A stretch of 64,000 bases of DNA from Ariolimax columbianus (taxonomy: Eukaryota > Mollusca > Gastropoda > Stylommatophora > Arionidae). Each line of letters begins with the position of its first letter. The stretch's first letter is position 1. A program made the position numbers and the translations under genes. This document shows, piece by piece, positions 53,503 through 63,240 of the stretch. The stretch covers positions 35,116,953 to 35,180,952 of the forward strand of contig JAVGWX010000007.1 in assembly GCA_036924085.1 (NCBI GenBank). Reading direction: 5' to 3'. The notes under the pieces were generated by a model. That model had not been told where the DNA came from and ran no database searches. It saw only the letters and a program-made list of their open reading frames with translations.

Positions 53503-53660
53503 TGTCTGACTCCTCTTGCTATCAGAACATTTACTGGATGGTGGTGGTGTCATCCTGTCTGACTCCTCTTGCTATCAAAACATTTACTGGATGGTGGTGG
53601 TGTCATCATGTCTGACTCCTCTTGCTATCAGAACATTTACTGGACGGTGGTGGTATAGTG
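53503..53660 (-). repeat. Short 52-54-bp triplication in the LINE
   Basis: TGTCTGACTCCTCTTGCTAT recurs at 53503, 53557 and 53609. The copies fall in the RT coding region around the GVRQ motif. Confidence 0.9.
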
Positions 53661-53692
53661 TGATGGCTGTGTTGCAGTCTTTGTTGGTTTTC

Positions 53693-53977
53693 TCAATCAG
53701 TTTTTTTTTTTTTTTTTGGTTTTATTTTGGCGTTCGCCTTATTTATCTATTCTCCAAGGCGGTGTGCGTTGCACTGTGGTTTTTATTTTGCGCCTGTCGG
53801 CCCAGTGCATCCGACTTCAGCATGCATTTTATGTAAGGGTCTGCTTCCTCCCGCATTTTCTAAGGGTTTGCTACCCCGGGGTAACGACCGGTGCTGTGAT
53901 GGGGATCGAACCCAGCACCTTTGGTTGTGAGCCGTGTCATTTAACCACTAGCCCACACCGTCCCCGTCAATCAGTTT
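53693..53977 (-). mobile_element. tRNA-headed SINE
   Basis: The insert 53704-53966 is flanked by TCAATCAGTTT (53693-53703 and 53967-53977). On the minus strand it begins GGGGACGGTGTGGGCTAGTG (A box) and carries GGGTTCGATCCCC (B box), the internal RNA polymerase III promoter of a tRNA. It then has the core GCTGAAGTCGGATGCACTGG and an A-rich tail. The core is shared with the GAA-tailed SINEs and the 612-bp element. It is not a functional tRNA gene. Confidence 0.9.
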
Positions 53978-54479
53978 GATTTAGGTTTCTGTGAGCTTTA
54001 TCTCAACATTGGTCTCGTTACTGTCAAAGGCTTTCTCGAAATCGATAAATATAAGACATAAAGGCATGCGCAGTTCACGTGCACTCTCCATCAGTTGATT
54101 GATCGTGTGGAGGCGGTCAATGGTGGAGAGCCCTTTCCTGAATCCGGCTTGCTCTCGAGGTTGGTGTTCACCGAGTTGCCCGTCGATTCTGTTGACTCTA
54201 GTTAATATCTTGTACATAATCAGTAGTAATTCTCAAGATGTTCAGTATCTCAACCCCAAATTCGTTTTTATTTAAATGTGCCTCGCTCATATGTTGCTGC
54301 TACATCGGACCTCGCATACTCTTGGGTAGGGCTTCTCACACTTCTTTCATCGGCGACCTATTTGGATTAGACACATCAAATGCGATTTGGGCCAAAACTG
54401 TAAATACAATGGGCTTGCCATAAGTCTTTACCCTGACCATGAAGGAGTAGGAAAAGAAAGTTGAAATTTAGAACAGTGC

Positions 54480-55438
54480 TTATTCCTTCTCAATGTAGCC
54501 ATCACCTGAATTTATACATTTCTGCCATCTGCGTGACCTTGAAAAGACCTTCAGAATAAAGTAACCTATTTTTCGAACTAAACCAGTTATCAACAGGCCA
54601 GTGTGACATCTTCGTCACTGTCAAAATGATTTCCTTTCAGCTGTTTTTTTAAAAAGTTTTTGGAAAAGAAAAAAGTCTGATGGAACTAAATCCAGAGAAT
54701 ATGATGAGTGTGGAAGAATTTCAATATTCAAATCGTTGGCTGTTTGCAGCACAAGCCTTGCTTTATGGGAGGGCGAGTTGTCTTGAAGCAAAGGCATCAT
54801 TTGAGTGCGCGCTTATCCGTCGTTTTCTGGTCAGTCTTTCTTAGTTTTGTAAGGAGAACTGCATAATATTCCCCATTAACCATTTTGCCATGAGGCAGAT
54901 AATCTTTCAATAATGACACCTTTGACGTCCCAAAAAACAGTCAGCATCACTTTTTTTGCAGATTTCTGTGCTCTTGGCTTGACATGTATTGGTGAGCCCG
55001 GGGTTTTTCACTGCATTCTGGAAATTTTGGAATCTGGGTCATAATGGTGAACCCATGTTTCATCTACTGTCACTATAGTAGGCAACATGTTTTTCGACCG
55101 ATACAGTTTGAGCAACTGGCCACAGTAATTAACCCTTATTTGTTTCAGTTCACATGTCAGCAGACGCAGGACCCAGCGGGCACACACTTTTCTCATGTTT
55201 AGTTGTGTACAAATTCTAAAAACTATACTTTCATTCAGTTTTGCTGACCTAAATATCTCTGCAATTGCCATTTCTTATCCTGGTCAATGATTTTCTTCAC
55301 TCTTGTAACATTTTCATCGCTGCACTCTGAGGATGGTTTTCTTGATCTTGGAAGATCAGCAACATGGGAACGGCCACACTTAAACTGCCTACACCAGTTG
55401 TTTTTTTTACAGAAGCATACGAAGCACATAATTCCTCA
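54480..55438 (-). pseudogene. Mariner transposase, degraded
   Basis: The minus strand reads NWCRQFKCGRSHVADLPRSR (about 55410-55350), an HTH-linker segment. Next come IRVNYCGQLLKLYRS and IVTVDETWVHHYDPDSKI (about 55075-55020, first catalytic D in DETW). PLLQDNSPSHKARLV is at about 54790-54745, where the expected HDNARPH catalytic D is kept as QDN. LVPSDFFLFQKL (about 54690-54655) is the final motif. Stops and frameshifts separate these. The N-terminus lies beyond the 37-mer insertion. Confidence 0.82.
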
Positions 55439-55804
55439 GGGGACGATGAGACTAACGTCTGGTCAGGCAAAACACACTGATCAGAGAATGTTAGCCAGGG
55501 CCAGGAGAAATATACTGGCCAAGACCATTACCTGAGCTCCTCGTTGGTCATCCTCGAAACGGGCTGTTGTCGAGGACAACAGTCTGGCTAACAAGGTGAG
55601 GTTCTACGTGATCTCCGTAGTAGTGAGCGACACACAGATGAAGCCAAGCATAGCACAACCGCCTGGAGGACCACGGTCCACCTTCATCAGCACGCTCGGT
55701 ATGTGAGGAAAGCTACGACAACCCGCCACTTAACGTTCTTTTTAGGGCACACAAAAGTGTAAACCTACTCATTGTGGGCATTCGACAACAACAGCAATTC
55801 CTCA
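55430..55804 (+). mobile_element. 37-mer SINE-like element, complete, with 9-bp target duplications
   Basis: The element is 55439-55795, between AATTCCTCA at 55430-55438 and 55796-55804. It starts GGGACGATGAGACTAACGTC, has about one and a half 37-bp units (CTGATCAGAGAATGTTAGCC), then GAGGACAACAGTCTGGCTAA and CACCTTCATCAGCACGCTCG. It ends CGACAACAACAGC. It has no terminal inverted repeats and a CAA-type tail, so a retroposon is more likely than a DNA transposon. It defines the family. Confidence 0.85.
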
Positions 55805-56091
55805 AACACTGGTTCCATATCCCGTATTTCTGTAGGTTTTTTTTCCTGCATCAAGAATGTTATCCCAGTTCTGGCCTCTGATTTCTCCATTGTTCTGACA
55901 AACCGTCAGAGTAGCAGATCCGGTCAATAAGGTCTATACCGCCATGCACCATATTGGGTAAACCCGTCGAGGAGGGAAATTCATACTTCCCAAATCCAGT
56001 ACAAATTGAATAAGCTACATATGTGTCAAATCTCAACATTCCCCTCCTACTCCTTCATAGTCAGGGTAAAGACTTATGACAAGCCCCTTGT

Positions 56092-56212
<121 letters not shown>

Positions 56213-56603
56213 ACCAAAGTTAATTTTACTGATGCCTGGAAGTGCCTTTACTGGAATGGATGTGGTTGTTTATTCTGACAACAATAACTCGAATCGTAGT
56301 TTAATATTCGTCACTGCTGGTTGCATGGCAATCTCGATGTTCTTAAGACTTGAGTGGTATTTTAATTTTCAATCGCTGCCAGTGTTGAAACTTTCGATTC
56401 GCACAAATATGTGGTAACAAATGACAGAAGAGATGGTATCGTTAATTCCAGCACTGTCAACACTAACAGTATTGGAAATTATGCTTTAATAATTTTTTTT
56501 CTTCAAATGATACCACGACACCCAATAATAGTTATATAGTGGTAATAGACTATTACCACCCAGAAGGGTCGTGACCCTTAGTTTGAGAAGCCGTGCTCTA
56601 TGG

Positions 56604-56689
56604 CTAGACTTAGTCGTCCTTATCGCCGTTTTTGTTAATTAAAAGACGTCTAGCTGACCATAAACTCACGTACTAACATACATGTCCCA
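56604..56689. other. Short spacer
   Basis: Nothing recognised. Confidence 0.4.
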
Positions 56690-56831
56690 GCCCCACAGTA
56701 AGCCGGTTACTGGCAACACTCGCTAGACGGCGCTAGACCAAAGTAAACACTACCGGTAGAACTGCGCATGCCGAACAATACCTGTTGTGTTGTGGTGTTA
56801 CAGGCAACGGGTTCAGACCCGCGAGTTTTGG
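56690..56831 (+). other. Candidate 5' UTR exon of a host gene
   Basis: This stretch is less repetitive and richer in CpG than its surroundings (CGCTAGACGGCGCTAG, CCGGTAGAACTGCGC). It ends at AGTTTTG followed by GTAAGT, a consensus splice donor (56832). There is no TATA box. It could pair with the acceptor before the coding exon at 61236. Its start is approximate and its exon status is inference. Confidence 0.3.
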
Positions 56832-57989
56832 TAAGTCTCAGACTTGGTTATATCTTGTAGTAGTTTGCGTGTTGCTTCGTACCCAATAACCATTAAACTC
56901 ACACAAGGTAGTGCATGTTAGTGAGGAAGATTCATTTAGCACTGAAATAATTTGCTAACTGGTTTATACACGTAGTAACAGTTTTTGGTGCTAATTTTCG
57001 GTGGGCACCGCATCCATTCTTGACTAAAGAAAGTTGTATTATAGTGAGTAGGTAGTTCCAGACCCGTCACGGTTAGTTAATCGTTATATCAGTTTTGAAT
57101 GTCCGTGAGCGTTACAGGTTACAGGTTTCTACGAGTAGCAAGGTTTGCTTTGTGGAGTGTGAAAATGAATTTTTTTTAAATACACTGTTTTTTAAATTTT
57201 GTGCGCGGACCCACTATTCATTCATCGACCTGATCATAGAATAGTAAGGAACCGAACGCAATTTTAATTTAAAATTAATTATTTCTTGTAACGTTCTCCA
57301 TCAAGTGGGTGAGTTGGGGATAGGTTGGTGGGTTATATATTGTTTTGGAAAAGTGTTGATAAAATCGGCTTGTATTTACTATTTTATCAGTAGTTAGTAA
57401 TGGACATGTTGATACTTGCTGTCTGTCTGTCAAGTTTAAAATGTTACGTTAATCAATGCTTAATGTCAGTAGTTACATTGTCGTTACACTACAATTTCTC
57501 AACTGTTAGAAGTCAAAGACAGTTTAAAATTGAAGAACCGAGCCATTTAAAAAACAAAACAAAAAAAAGAAAGCAAAGATCAACTTCTGTAAATAATAAT
57601 ATAATGCCAGATATTCACTTTAAAAGATGGTAAAGATAAACCAAATAGAAGCAGTGCTGGAATTTCCAATAGGAAAAGTAGCCTAGGGCACAAGTGTTGT
57701 AGATTTCATTTTCTCAGTTGTGGTGACCAGTTCCCTGTCTTATTGCTTTGTCTTCCCTAACTGTAAGCAGGGTACCCATTTACATCTGTCTACACTGGGG
57801 CATGTCCTGATAGGCAAGGGATATAACTGCTCAGCAATTCAGACACTCACTTAAACAAAATTTAACACTTCTTTAGTACTTGACAGAATTCTTCTATCTG
57901 GGAAGTGCACTGAGCATGATACTATGAGTCATGTGATTTCTCAGGCACCTTATTTCAGGTCAGTTCAAGTACCATCTTCACCGTGATGA
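56832..57989. other. Unassigned DNA, possibly intronic
   Basis: AT-rich with small open frames (57400-57633, no domain). Nothing recognised. Confidence 0.45.
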
Positions 57990-58395
57990 TTGCTTAAAAT
58001 GAATCTTCAACGTCATCTGTCTCTTGCCTTGTTGGTACAATCTGCCAAGCTTTTCAATTCCATGTCTATCATTTGATGATCCCACTAATAGCATTGTTTA
58101 CCCATGTTTTCCCTCCAACTTTGTTCCAGAATTGTTGTGAACAAGGTATTATGCTATGTCTTTTGATGTGATCAAAATATCTTAATTATCAGACTGATTT
58201 AGTTATCAGTTATTGTTGCACCCCTAATTTAATTATTTGTTTCCTTTTTCTCCCATGTTGCCCCATTCTTCTATATATCACCATTTCCAAGGCAAAAAAA
58301 TTATTTTCTTTAATCATTTATTTATTGTCCTTGTATCTGCGTCATAATAGAATGATGAATATACATAACACCTGATCACCCTCATTTTTAATTTG
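57990..58395 (-). pseudogene. RTE-like LINE C-terminal fragment
   Basis: The minus strand retains a degraded LRYFDHIKRH at about 58175-58145, then a WVNNAISG and DRHGIEKLGRLYQQGKRQ segment (about 58080-58015). This resembles the tail of the LINE at 14480-14890. Confidence 0.5.
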
Positions 58396-59085
58396 TGACT
58401 TACTTATTTAACTACATCAAATCAAATAGATTGTCTCCTATTATCGAAAACGGTTGACCGTGCAGACATTGAGGTCAACATCACTAAGTGGCCATATTAG
58501 AAATGAAATGGTTCATAGGAATTCACAAACTCGCTTATTATATGGTGTGCTAGTTATTTAGAACATTAAATTTAATTCTGCGAAACGCTCCACATTGTGA
58601 GTTCAAACTGGTGTCCAAGTCAACGTCATTGAATACTGTAGATCACTGTGACCTAATTAACTATACCCACCTAGCCAACAGTTGTACCAGAAATGAATAC
58701 ACAGCCTGTTTTCACGTAGATGTCATACAGAATATCCTATTCCGACTTTCGCATTAGTGCAGTTTCTAAATTTATCAAGGAGCAGCCTATAACAGGTCTG
58801 CAAGAGGGTAACAGACGCAGAGTGGGCGGTGCAGTAACTTGTCAAAAACTAGTGAAACCAATGACCCTGCTTAAGCTGATCAGGAAAGAGATGGCTAATA
58901 CTAACCCCAGAACCAACAGTCCTCCAGCGCCAGCATGGATCTGCGATGCGACTTCAGTAGGCATGAACAATCCAATCTCTGCTGGTCACTTTGTCGGAAG
59001 ACTACATGACTGGAGACAGGGTTGGGACCTAATCAAGATTAATTACTTTGTGGAGAAAATGGTTGCTTAAGACTTATGTCTATGA
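58396..59085. other. Unassigned DNA with one open frame
   Basis: An open frame of 116 codons at 58720-59070 (starting MSYRISYSDFRISAVSKFIK) has no domain, signal or splice site I can recognise. Coding is unproven. Confidence 0.35.
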
Positions 59086-59097
59086 CTTGTTTGGATA

Positions 59098-59925
59098 TTT
59101 GGCTCATGTTGGTAGATGTCAATATATGGCTCATGTTGGTAGATGTCAATATATGGCTCATGTTGGTAGATGTCAATATATGGCTCATGTTGGTAGATGT
59201 CAATATATGACTCATGTTGGTAGATGTCAATATATGGCTCATGTTGGTAGATGTCAATATATGGCTCATGTTGGTAGATGTCAATATATGGCTCATGTTG
59301 GTAGATGTCAATATATGGCTCATGTTGGTAGATGTCAATATATGGCTCATGTTGGTAGATGTCAATATATGACTCATGTTGGTAGATGTCAATATATGGC
59401 TCATGTTGGTAGATGTCAATATATGGCTCATGTTGGTAAATGTCAATATATGACTCATATTGGTAGATGTCAATATATGGCTCATGTTGGTAGATGTCAA
59501 TGTTTGGCTCATGTTGGTAGATGTCAATGTTTGGCTCATGTTGGTAGATGTCAATATGTGGCTCATGTTGGTAGATGTCAATATATGGCTCATGTTGGTA
59601 GATGTCAATATATGGCTCATGTTGGTAGATGTCAATATATGGCTCATGTTGGTAGATGTCAATATATGGCTCATGTTGGTAGATGTCAATATTTGGCTCA
59701 TGTTGGTAGATGTCAATATATGGCTCATGTTGGTAGATGTCAATGTTTGGCTCATGTTGGTAGATGTCAATATTTGGCTCATGTTGGTAGATGTCAATAT
59801 ATGGCTCATGTTGGTAGATGTCAATGTTTGGCTCATGTTGGTAGATGTCAATATTTGGCTCATGTTGGTAGATGTCAATATATGGCTCATGTTGGTAGAT
59901 GTCAATATATGGCTCATGTTGGTGA
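59098..59925. repeat. 27-bp tandem repeat (about 31 units)
   Basis: The unit is TGGCTCATGTTGGTAGATGT plus CAATATA. The period is exactly 27 bp, so it is open in several frames on both strands. Variants are few: TGTTTGG, TATTTGG, TATATGACTC. The order TATATGG-TGTTTGG-TATTTGG occurs twice near 59715-59880, a recent block duplication of 81 bp. Confidence 0.97.
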
Positions 59926-60018
59926 AAACACATTTGGCCATCCCTATTCTCTTCCTGCTTGCAATTTCACATCTTCCATTTTTCATTATTATATTTCCAA
60001 GACAGGATAAGCTCTTGA

Positions 60019-60195
60019 CTTGTTCCTTCTTCTTCTCCGTTTGTTCTCAATCTCCTGCTACCAAGCCCTGTCAGTGCTTTGCAAGTAGCAGGGTATAGTC
60101 CAGAGAGCGGAATTAGTTGTGTCACTAGTTTACAGTTTGACTGCGATATTTGCACCTTTCAATTCGACACGTCCGTCTTCGGCACGCTTGTTCCT
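60019..60195 (-). mobile_element. GAA-tailed SINE, short form
   Basis: The insert 60028-60186 is flanked by CTTGTTCCT (60019-60027 and 60187-60195). The minus strand starts CGTGCCGAAGACGGACGTGT and ends GAGAACAAACGGAGAAGAAG. Confidence 0.9.
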
Positions 60196-61030
60196 GTATT
60201 TGACCGTCTATTTTTTTTTCTGTAGAGTAGATTTTGAGTATACTTTGCTAATTATCATTGCTTTTGTTTGTTTTCTGTGATAATGTCCAATCCATAAACC
60301 TGACTTTTGTTCTACATTTGAATCATTAATTCCTGTAGTACCTATTCTATTACAGCCAGCAGAACTATGTTATTCACATGTCTTATGAGATTATTTATTA
60401 ATGCTACGCCAATAATCTGTCAAAAAATGTTGTGCTGTGTGAATGTTAAATAGACAAGGGTACAGTGTGCATTCTTGGCAAACTTTTCATTTTATCTTTA
60501 AATATGGTGACAGTTTGCTGCCAGTGTATGTTACTAAGTATTGTTGTGTCTATTCTGGGATTAAGATGCTGAGCAGCACATGAGCTGCAGTGGTTAGCGA
60601 TCCATAGCTGACTGCTAGCGTCAGGGCCGGCGAACCACAGCTGCCAAGACCCCTCTACACCTCCACGCGGTGATCCTGGATAATAGGCTGCAGTAGGGCA
60701 GAGTGGCTAAGGAGAATGGATAGAAGAGGGAATGCTAACCCGGTACTCAAAAAATGCTTGCTGAAGTCGGATGTGTTGGACCGAAAGGTGCAAATATCGC
60801 AGCAAAGCTGTAAACTACGACACAACGCATTCCGTTCTCTGGACTACATTCTGCTCCTTAAGCCCTTTCAGGGTTTGGTAGTGGGAGATTGAGAACGAAC
60901 GAAGAAGAAGAAGAAGACGTGTCTATTCCATCCACGCCTAAGTTTTTCAGATGTGTAATTAGTTTCTGATGCTGGACTCTTTCAGGTGCACTTTTATAAT
61001 CTATAGTGCATGAAAAATGATATTCAACTA
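60196..61030 (-). pseudogene. LINE RT fragment, interrupted by a SINE
   Basis: Minus-strand pieces are HQKLITHLKNLGVDGIDT (about 60980-60920), then beyond the SINE a degraded KKVCQECTLYPCLFNIHT (about 60500-60450, the RQGCxLSPxLFN motif) and SGLWIGHYHRKQTKAM (about 60300-60260). It is an RTE-like LINE related to 50546-51600. Confidence 0.65.
60546..60928 (+). mobile_element. GAA-tailed SINE, long form (reference copy)
   Basis: The insert 60556-60918 is flanked by GTGTCTATTC (60546-60555 and 60919-60928). It starts TGGGATTAAGATGCTGAGC, then GTTAGCGATCCATAGC, CCTCCACGCGGTGATCC, core TGCTGAAGTCGGATGTGTTG, and ends GAGAACGAACGAAGAAGAAG. It is the cleanest long copy. I see no A/B box promoter, so its RNA origin is unknown. 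Confidence 0.92.
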
Positions 61031-61235
61031 GTTTACGCTCATACCAAATTAAATGACCGTAACGAGTAAATGATAATTGTAGAGAGATGAGTTGACATTT
61101 AAGCTTGGTTAATGTTCCTCACCTATATATTAGTTGTTGTTGAAAGAGCTTATATTAATATAATAGGGCTGCATCTGTATGTGTGTGTGTTTACATATTT
61201 CTTCATAAACCTACTTTAAAATGATTTTTCCCCAG
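61031..61235. other. Probable intron with splice acceptor
   Basis: It ends in TTTTTCCCCAG at 61225-61235, a good polypyrimidine tract and acceptor. Confidence 0.35.
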
Positions 61236-61525
61236 AAACTTGACAATTTAACACGATGTTAGATTGCTTTTAAAGATTGGCCCGCCATATTGCGAAACAG
61301 ACTAAGTGCATTCAGAATAATTGTTTGGTTAAGTGTGGACCTACTATAGTCAGCAGAGCAGCAGTTGTGGAGACAGAGGAAGTGGAACCATGTCTGACAG
61401 ATATCCTGCCTACTCAAGTAATGATGGGTCAGGTGCACCCACACATTCACGTTTGGAAGGCTCTGCATCAAGTAGAGCTGCAGCATCTGGTCAAGGCATC
61501 AATGTGACCATTCAGAATCTTCAAA
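61236..61525 (+). CDS. Candidate first coding exon of a host gene
   Basis: The exon is bounded by TTTTCCCCAG before 61236 and GTAAGT at 61526. The likely start is ATG 61390 (context GAACCATGT), giving 45 codons plus one base (phase 1). The peptide begins MSDRYPAYSSNDGSGAPTHS and ends GQGINVTIQNLQ. It is Ser/Ala/Gly-rich, low-complexity and probably disordered, typical of a protein N-terminus. Codon use and absence of repeat homology set it apart from the LINEs. I do not recognise the protein. Bases 61236-61389 would be 5' UTR. The remaining exons must lie beyond the window or be unrecognised. Confidence 0.5.
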
Positions 61526-61859
61526 GTAAGTTGAATCATCCTTTTTCTCATCTATTTTTGGAAATTTGACTACATGATATTTCATTCCTCATTTGTTCCA
61601 AGCTATTCTGATGAATATACCATGTCTATAGTTGAAACATATCCATTTTTGTATGCTATCAAACCACTTAACTTGCTATTTTGTTTATGTTTTTAGGTTT
61701 ACTATATAGAAATATTTTCTAAAAATGTTTTGTTAGTATTTTATTTGGGAAGATTTTAACAAATCATTTCACATTTGTTAACTGTTAAAGTTTCTATCTG
61801 TTTGAAGATAGCTTCAACAGTTATGCGATAGTACTAATGCCAAAAACATATATATATCA
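61526..61859. other. Probable intron sequence
   Basis: AT-rich with no repeat recognised. Confidence 0.4.
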
Positions 61860-62350
61860 TCATATATCCTTTGCAGAACGTCACTCTCATGACAGCCGAT
61901 CTGTAAGACACTTGATCCCTGACCAGCTTTTCTGCTTCTGCCAACCCCAGAGCATCTGTAATGTCCCTTGTCTATCTTCTCCTTGGCCTGCATCTTCTTC
62001 TTTTGCCAGGTACCATACCTTTCAGTATCATTCTTTCTAGGCCATTGTGGCTGAAGTATGTTAATTTCTTAGATGTAATGTTGTTTACTAGCCAGATGTG
62101 TTATATATCAAGCTCCTGTAGAATTTTTCCGTTCTTTTTTTTGTTGCTGTCCGTGGTATTTTGAGCACCCTCCTGTAGCATTTTAGCTGGAAGGATTCAG
62201 TCTTCTTCCGTAGTGTTTGTCTGGGTGACCATGTTTCGCATCCGTATGTTGCCACCAGAATGATGCAAATCCTTGGGATCTTTATTTTTGTAATTTTATT
62301 AGTTTTCTGCCGTACGTTTTTCATTTTAGCTAATCTCTGTAGTGCCATGT
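61860..62350 (-). pseudogene. RTE-like LINE C-terminal fragment
   Basis: The minus strand reads IPRICIILVATYGCETWSPR (about 62290-62220), LKCYRRVLKIPRTATKKRTE, then LTYFSHNGLERMILKGMVPG and KRRRCRPRRR (about 62060-61980). This is the standard post-RT tail (ATYGCETW ... GxRRRGRP). There are frameshifts near 62095. Confidence 0.75.
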
Positions 62351-62735
62351 TATATATATAAATTGATCAAAGCTTTTGACTGTGTGCAACAGGACATGCT
62401 GTGAAGAATCATAAAAGGCATGGGATTACCAACACATGTGAACCACTGAATCACACACACACAACAAGCAACAGTCAGAGCAGTTGGAGAGAGAGAAAGA
62501 CATTGGGCTGGTTTGAGGTCTAAAAAGGAGTTTGACAAGAATGCATACTCGCCCTTTTTTTTTTCATATTTGTAAAGTAATCATAATGAGAAATGTAAAA
62601 AAATCAAGGTCCTGAAATCTTGCATCTTCTCAGTGGCAACATATGAACGCAAGACATGGACAAACAACAAGGAAGAAAGTAAAATCCTATGAGCTAAAAG
62701 GTTACAGTAAAGGAATACTATAAACATTCCTACAC
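62351..62735 (+). pseudogene. RTE-like LINE RT fragment
   Basis: Plus-strand pieces are a KAFDCVQ-like start (about 62367), a KGMGLPTHV segment, and KSCIFSVATYERKTWTNNKE (about 62612-62665), which corresponds to ATYGCETW. Large deletions separate them. It is head to head with the minus fragment just before it. Confidence 0.6.
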
Positions 62736-63240
62736 AGGGCGCCCCCCCCACCCCCCCTCTCAGCTATCTTCAGCCTGCCCAACTTTTTCCGTCTAGCTTT
62801 AATACTCAGCTTTGCTAAGAAATTAACAATTTGTTTAATACACACAATTCAGTAGTAATTATAATTAAAGCCACAAATTTGTGTCAGTTCATGGTGCCAT
62901 TTCAATCAAACAAAAAAACTAAACTGGCGTACTTGAACTTTTTTTGTCTTTCCACATATAAATAAAAGATTGTTGTTAGTTCCTAAAGAAGCACAGCACA
63001 CTCTTGCTTGGTAAATCTCAGCAGGGAAGGAGCATTACCTCTGGACAACGAGTTGATTGTGATTTTGTCCTCAGCTTTGTTGGGCTCGAGGTCATGCCCC
63101 ACATTAATAACAACATAAGGCATGCAAACTATGGCTTGTTTGCTGATGATGGATGAACAGTTAAGGATGATGTCAAAATACCCCGCCTAGTGCTTCAAAA
63201 TCTGAACTTTCTTAGTCAATATCACTGTAATAACCGTCAG
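62736..63240. other. Unassigned DNA
   Basis: It includes a C run near 62742-62757. A short YGLFADDG translation near 63136-63160 hints at an RT active site but stands alone. Confidence 0.4.

Larger units (their letters stand above)
52666..54235 (-). pseudogene. LINE reverse transcriptase and C-terminus, interrupted by a tRNA-headed SINE
   Basis: The minus strand reads EHQPREQAGFRKGLSTIDRL (about 54160-54105), LCLIFIDFEKAFDS (about 54060-54020, first catalytic D), then beyond the SINE NVLIARGVRQDDTPFQKLF (about 53525-53470). LRFAGDIVLINHAFEKA follows (about 53390-53340, catalytic FADD changed to FAGD). The C-terminal SMRDKIRNDEI and HRWAGHMVR are at about 52980-52870. The order is that of an RTE/L1-like LINE. 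The RT Asp loss and frameshifts show it is dead. Confidence 0.82.

Noticed and set aside
53890..53966. A tRNA gene
   Set aside because: The A and B boxes belong to the head of a SINE with target duplications and an A-rich tail. It does not fold as a clean tRNA from the sequence I can see.
59039..60098. Open frames of 212-320 codons on both strands over the 27-bp array
   Set aside because: The unit length is a multiple of three and lacks stops on both strands. There is no start context or non-repeat coding sequence.
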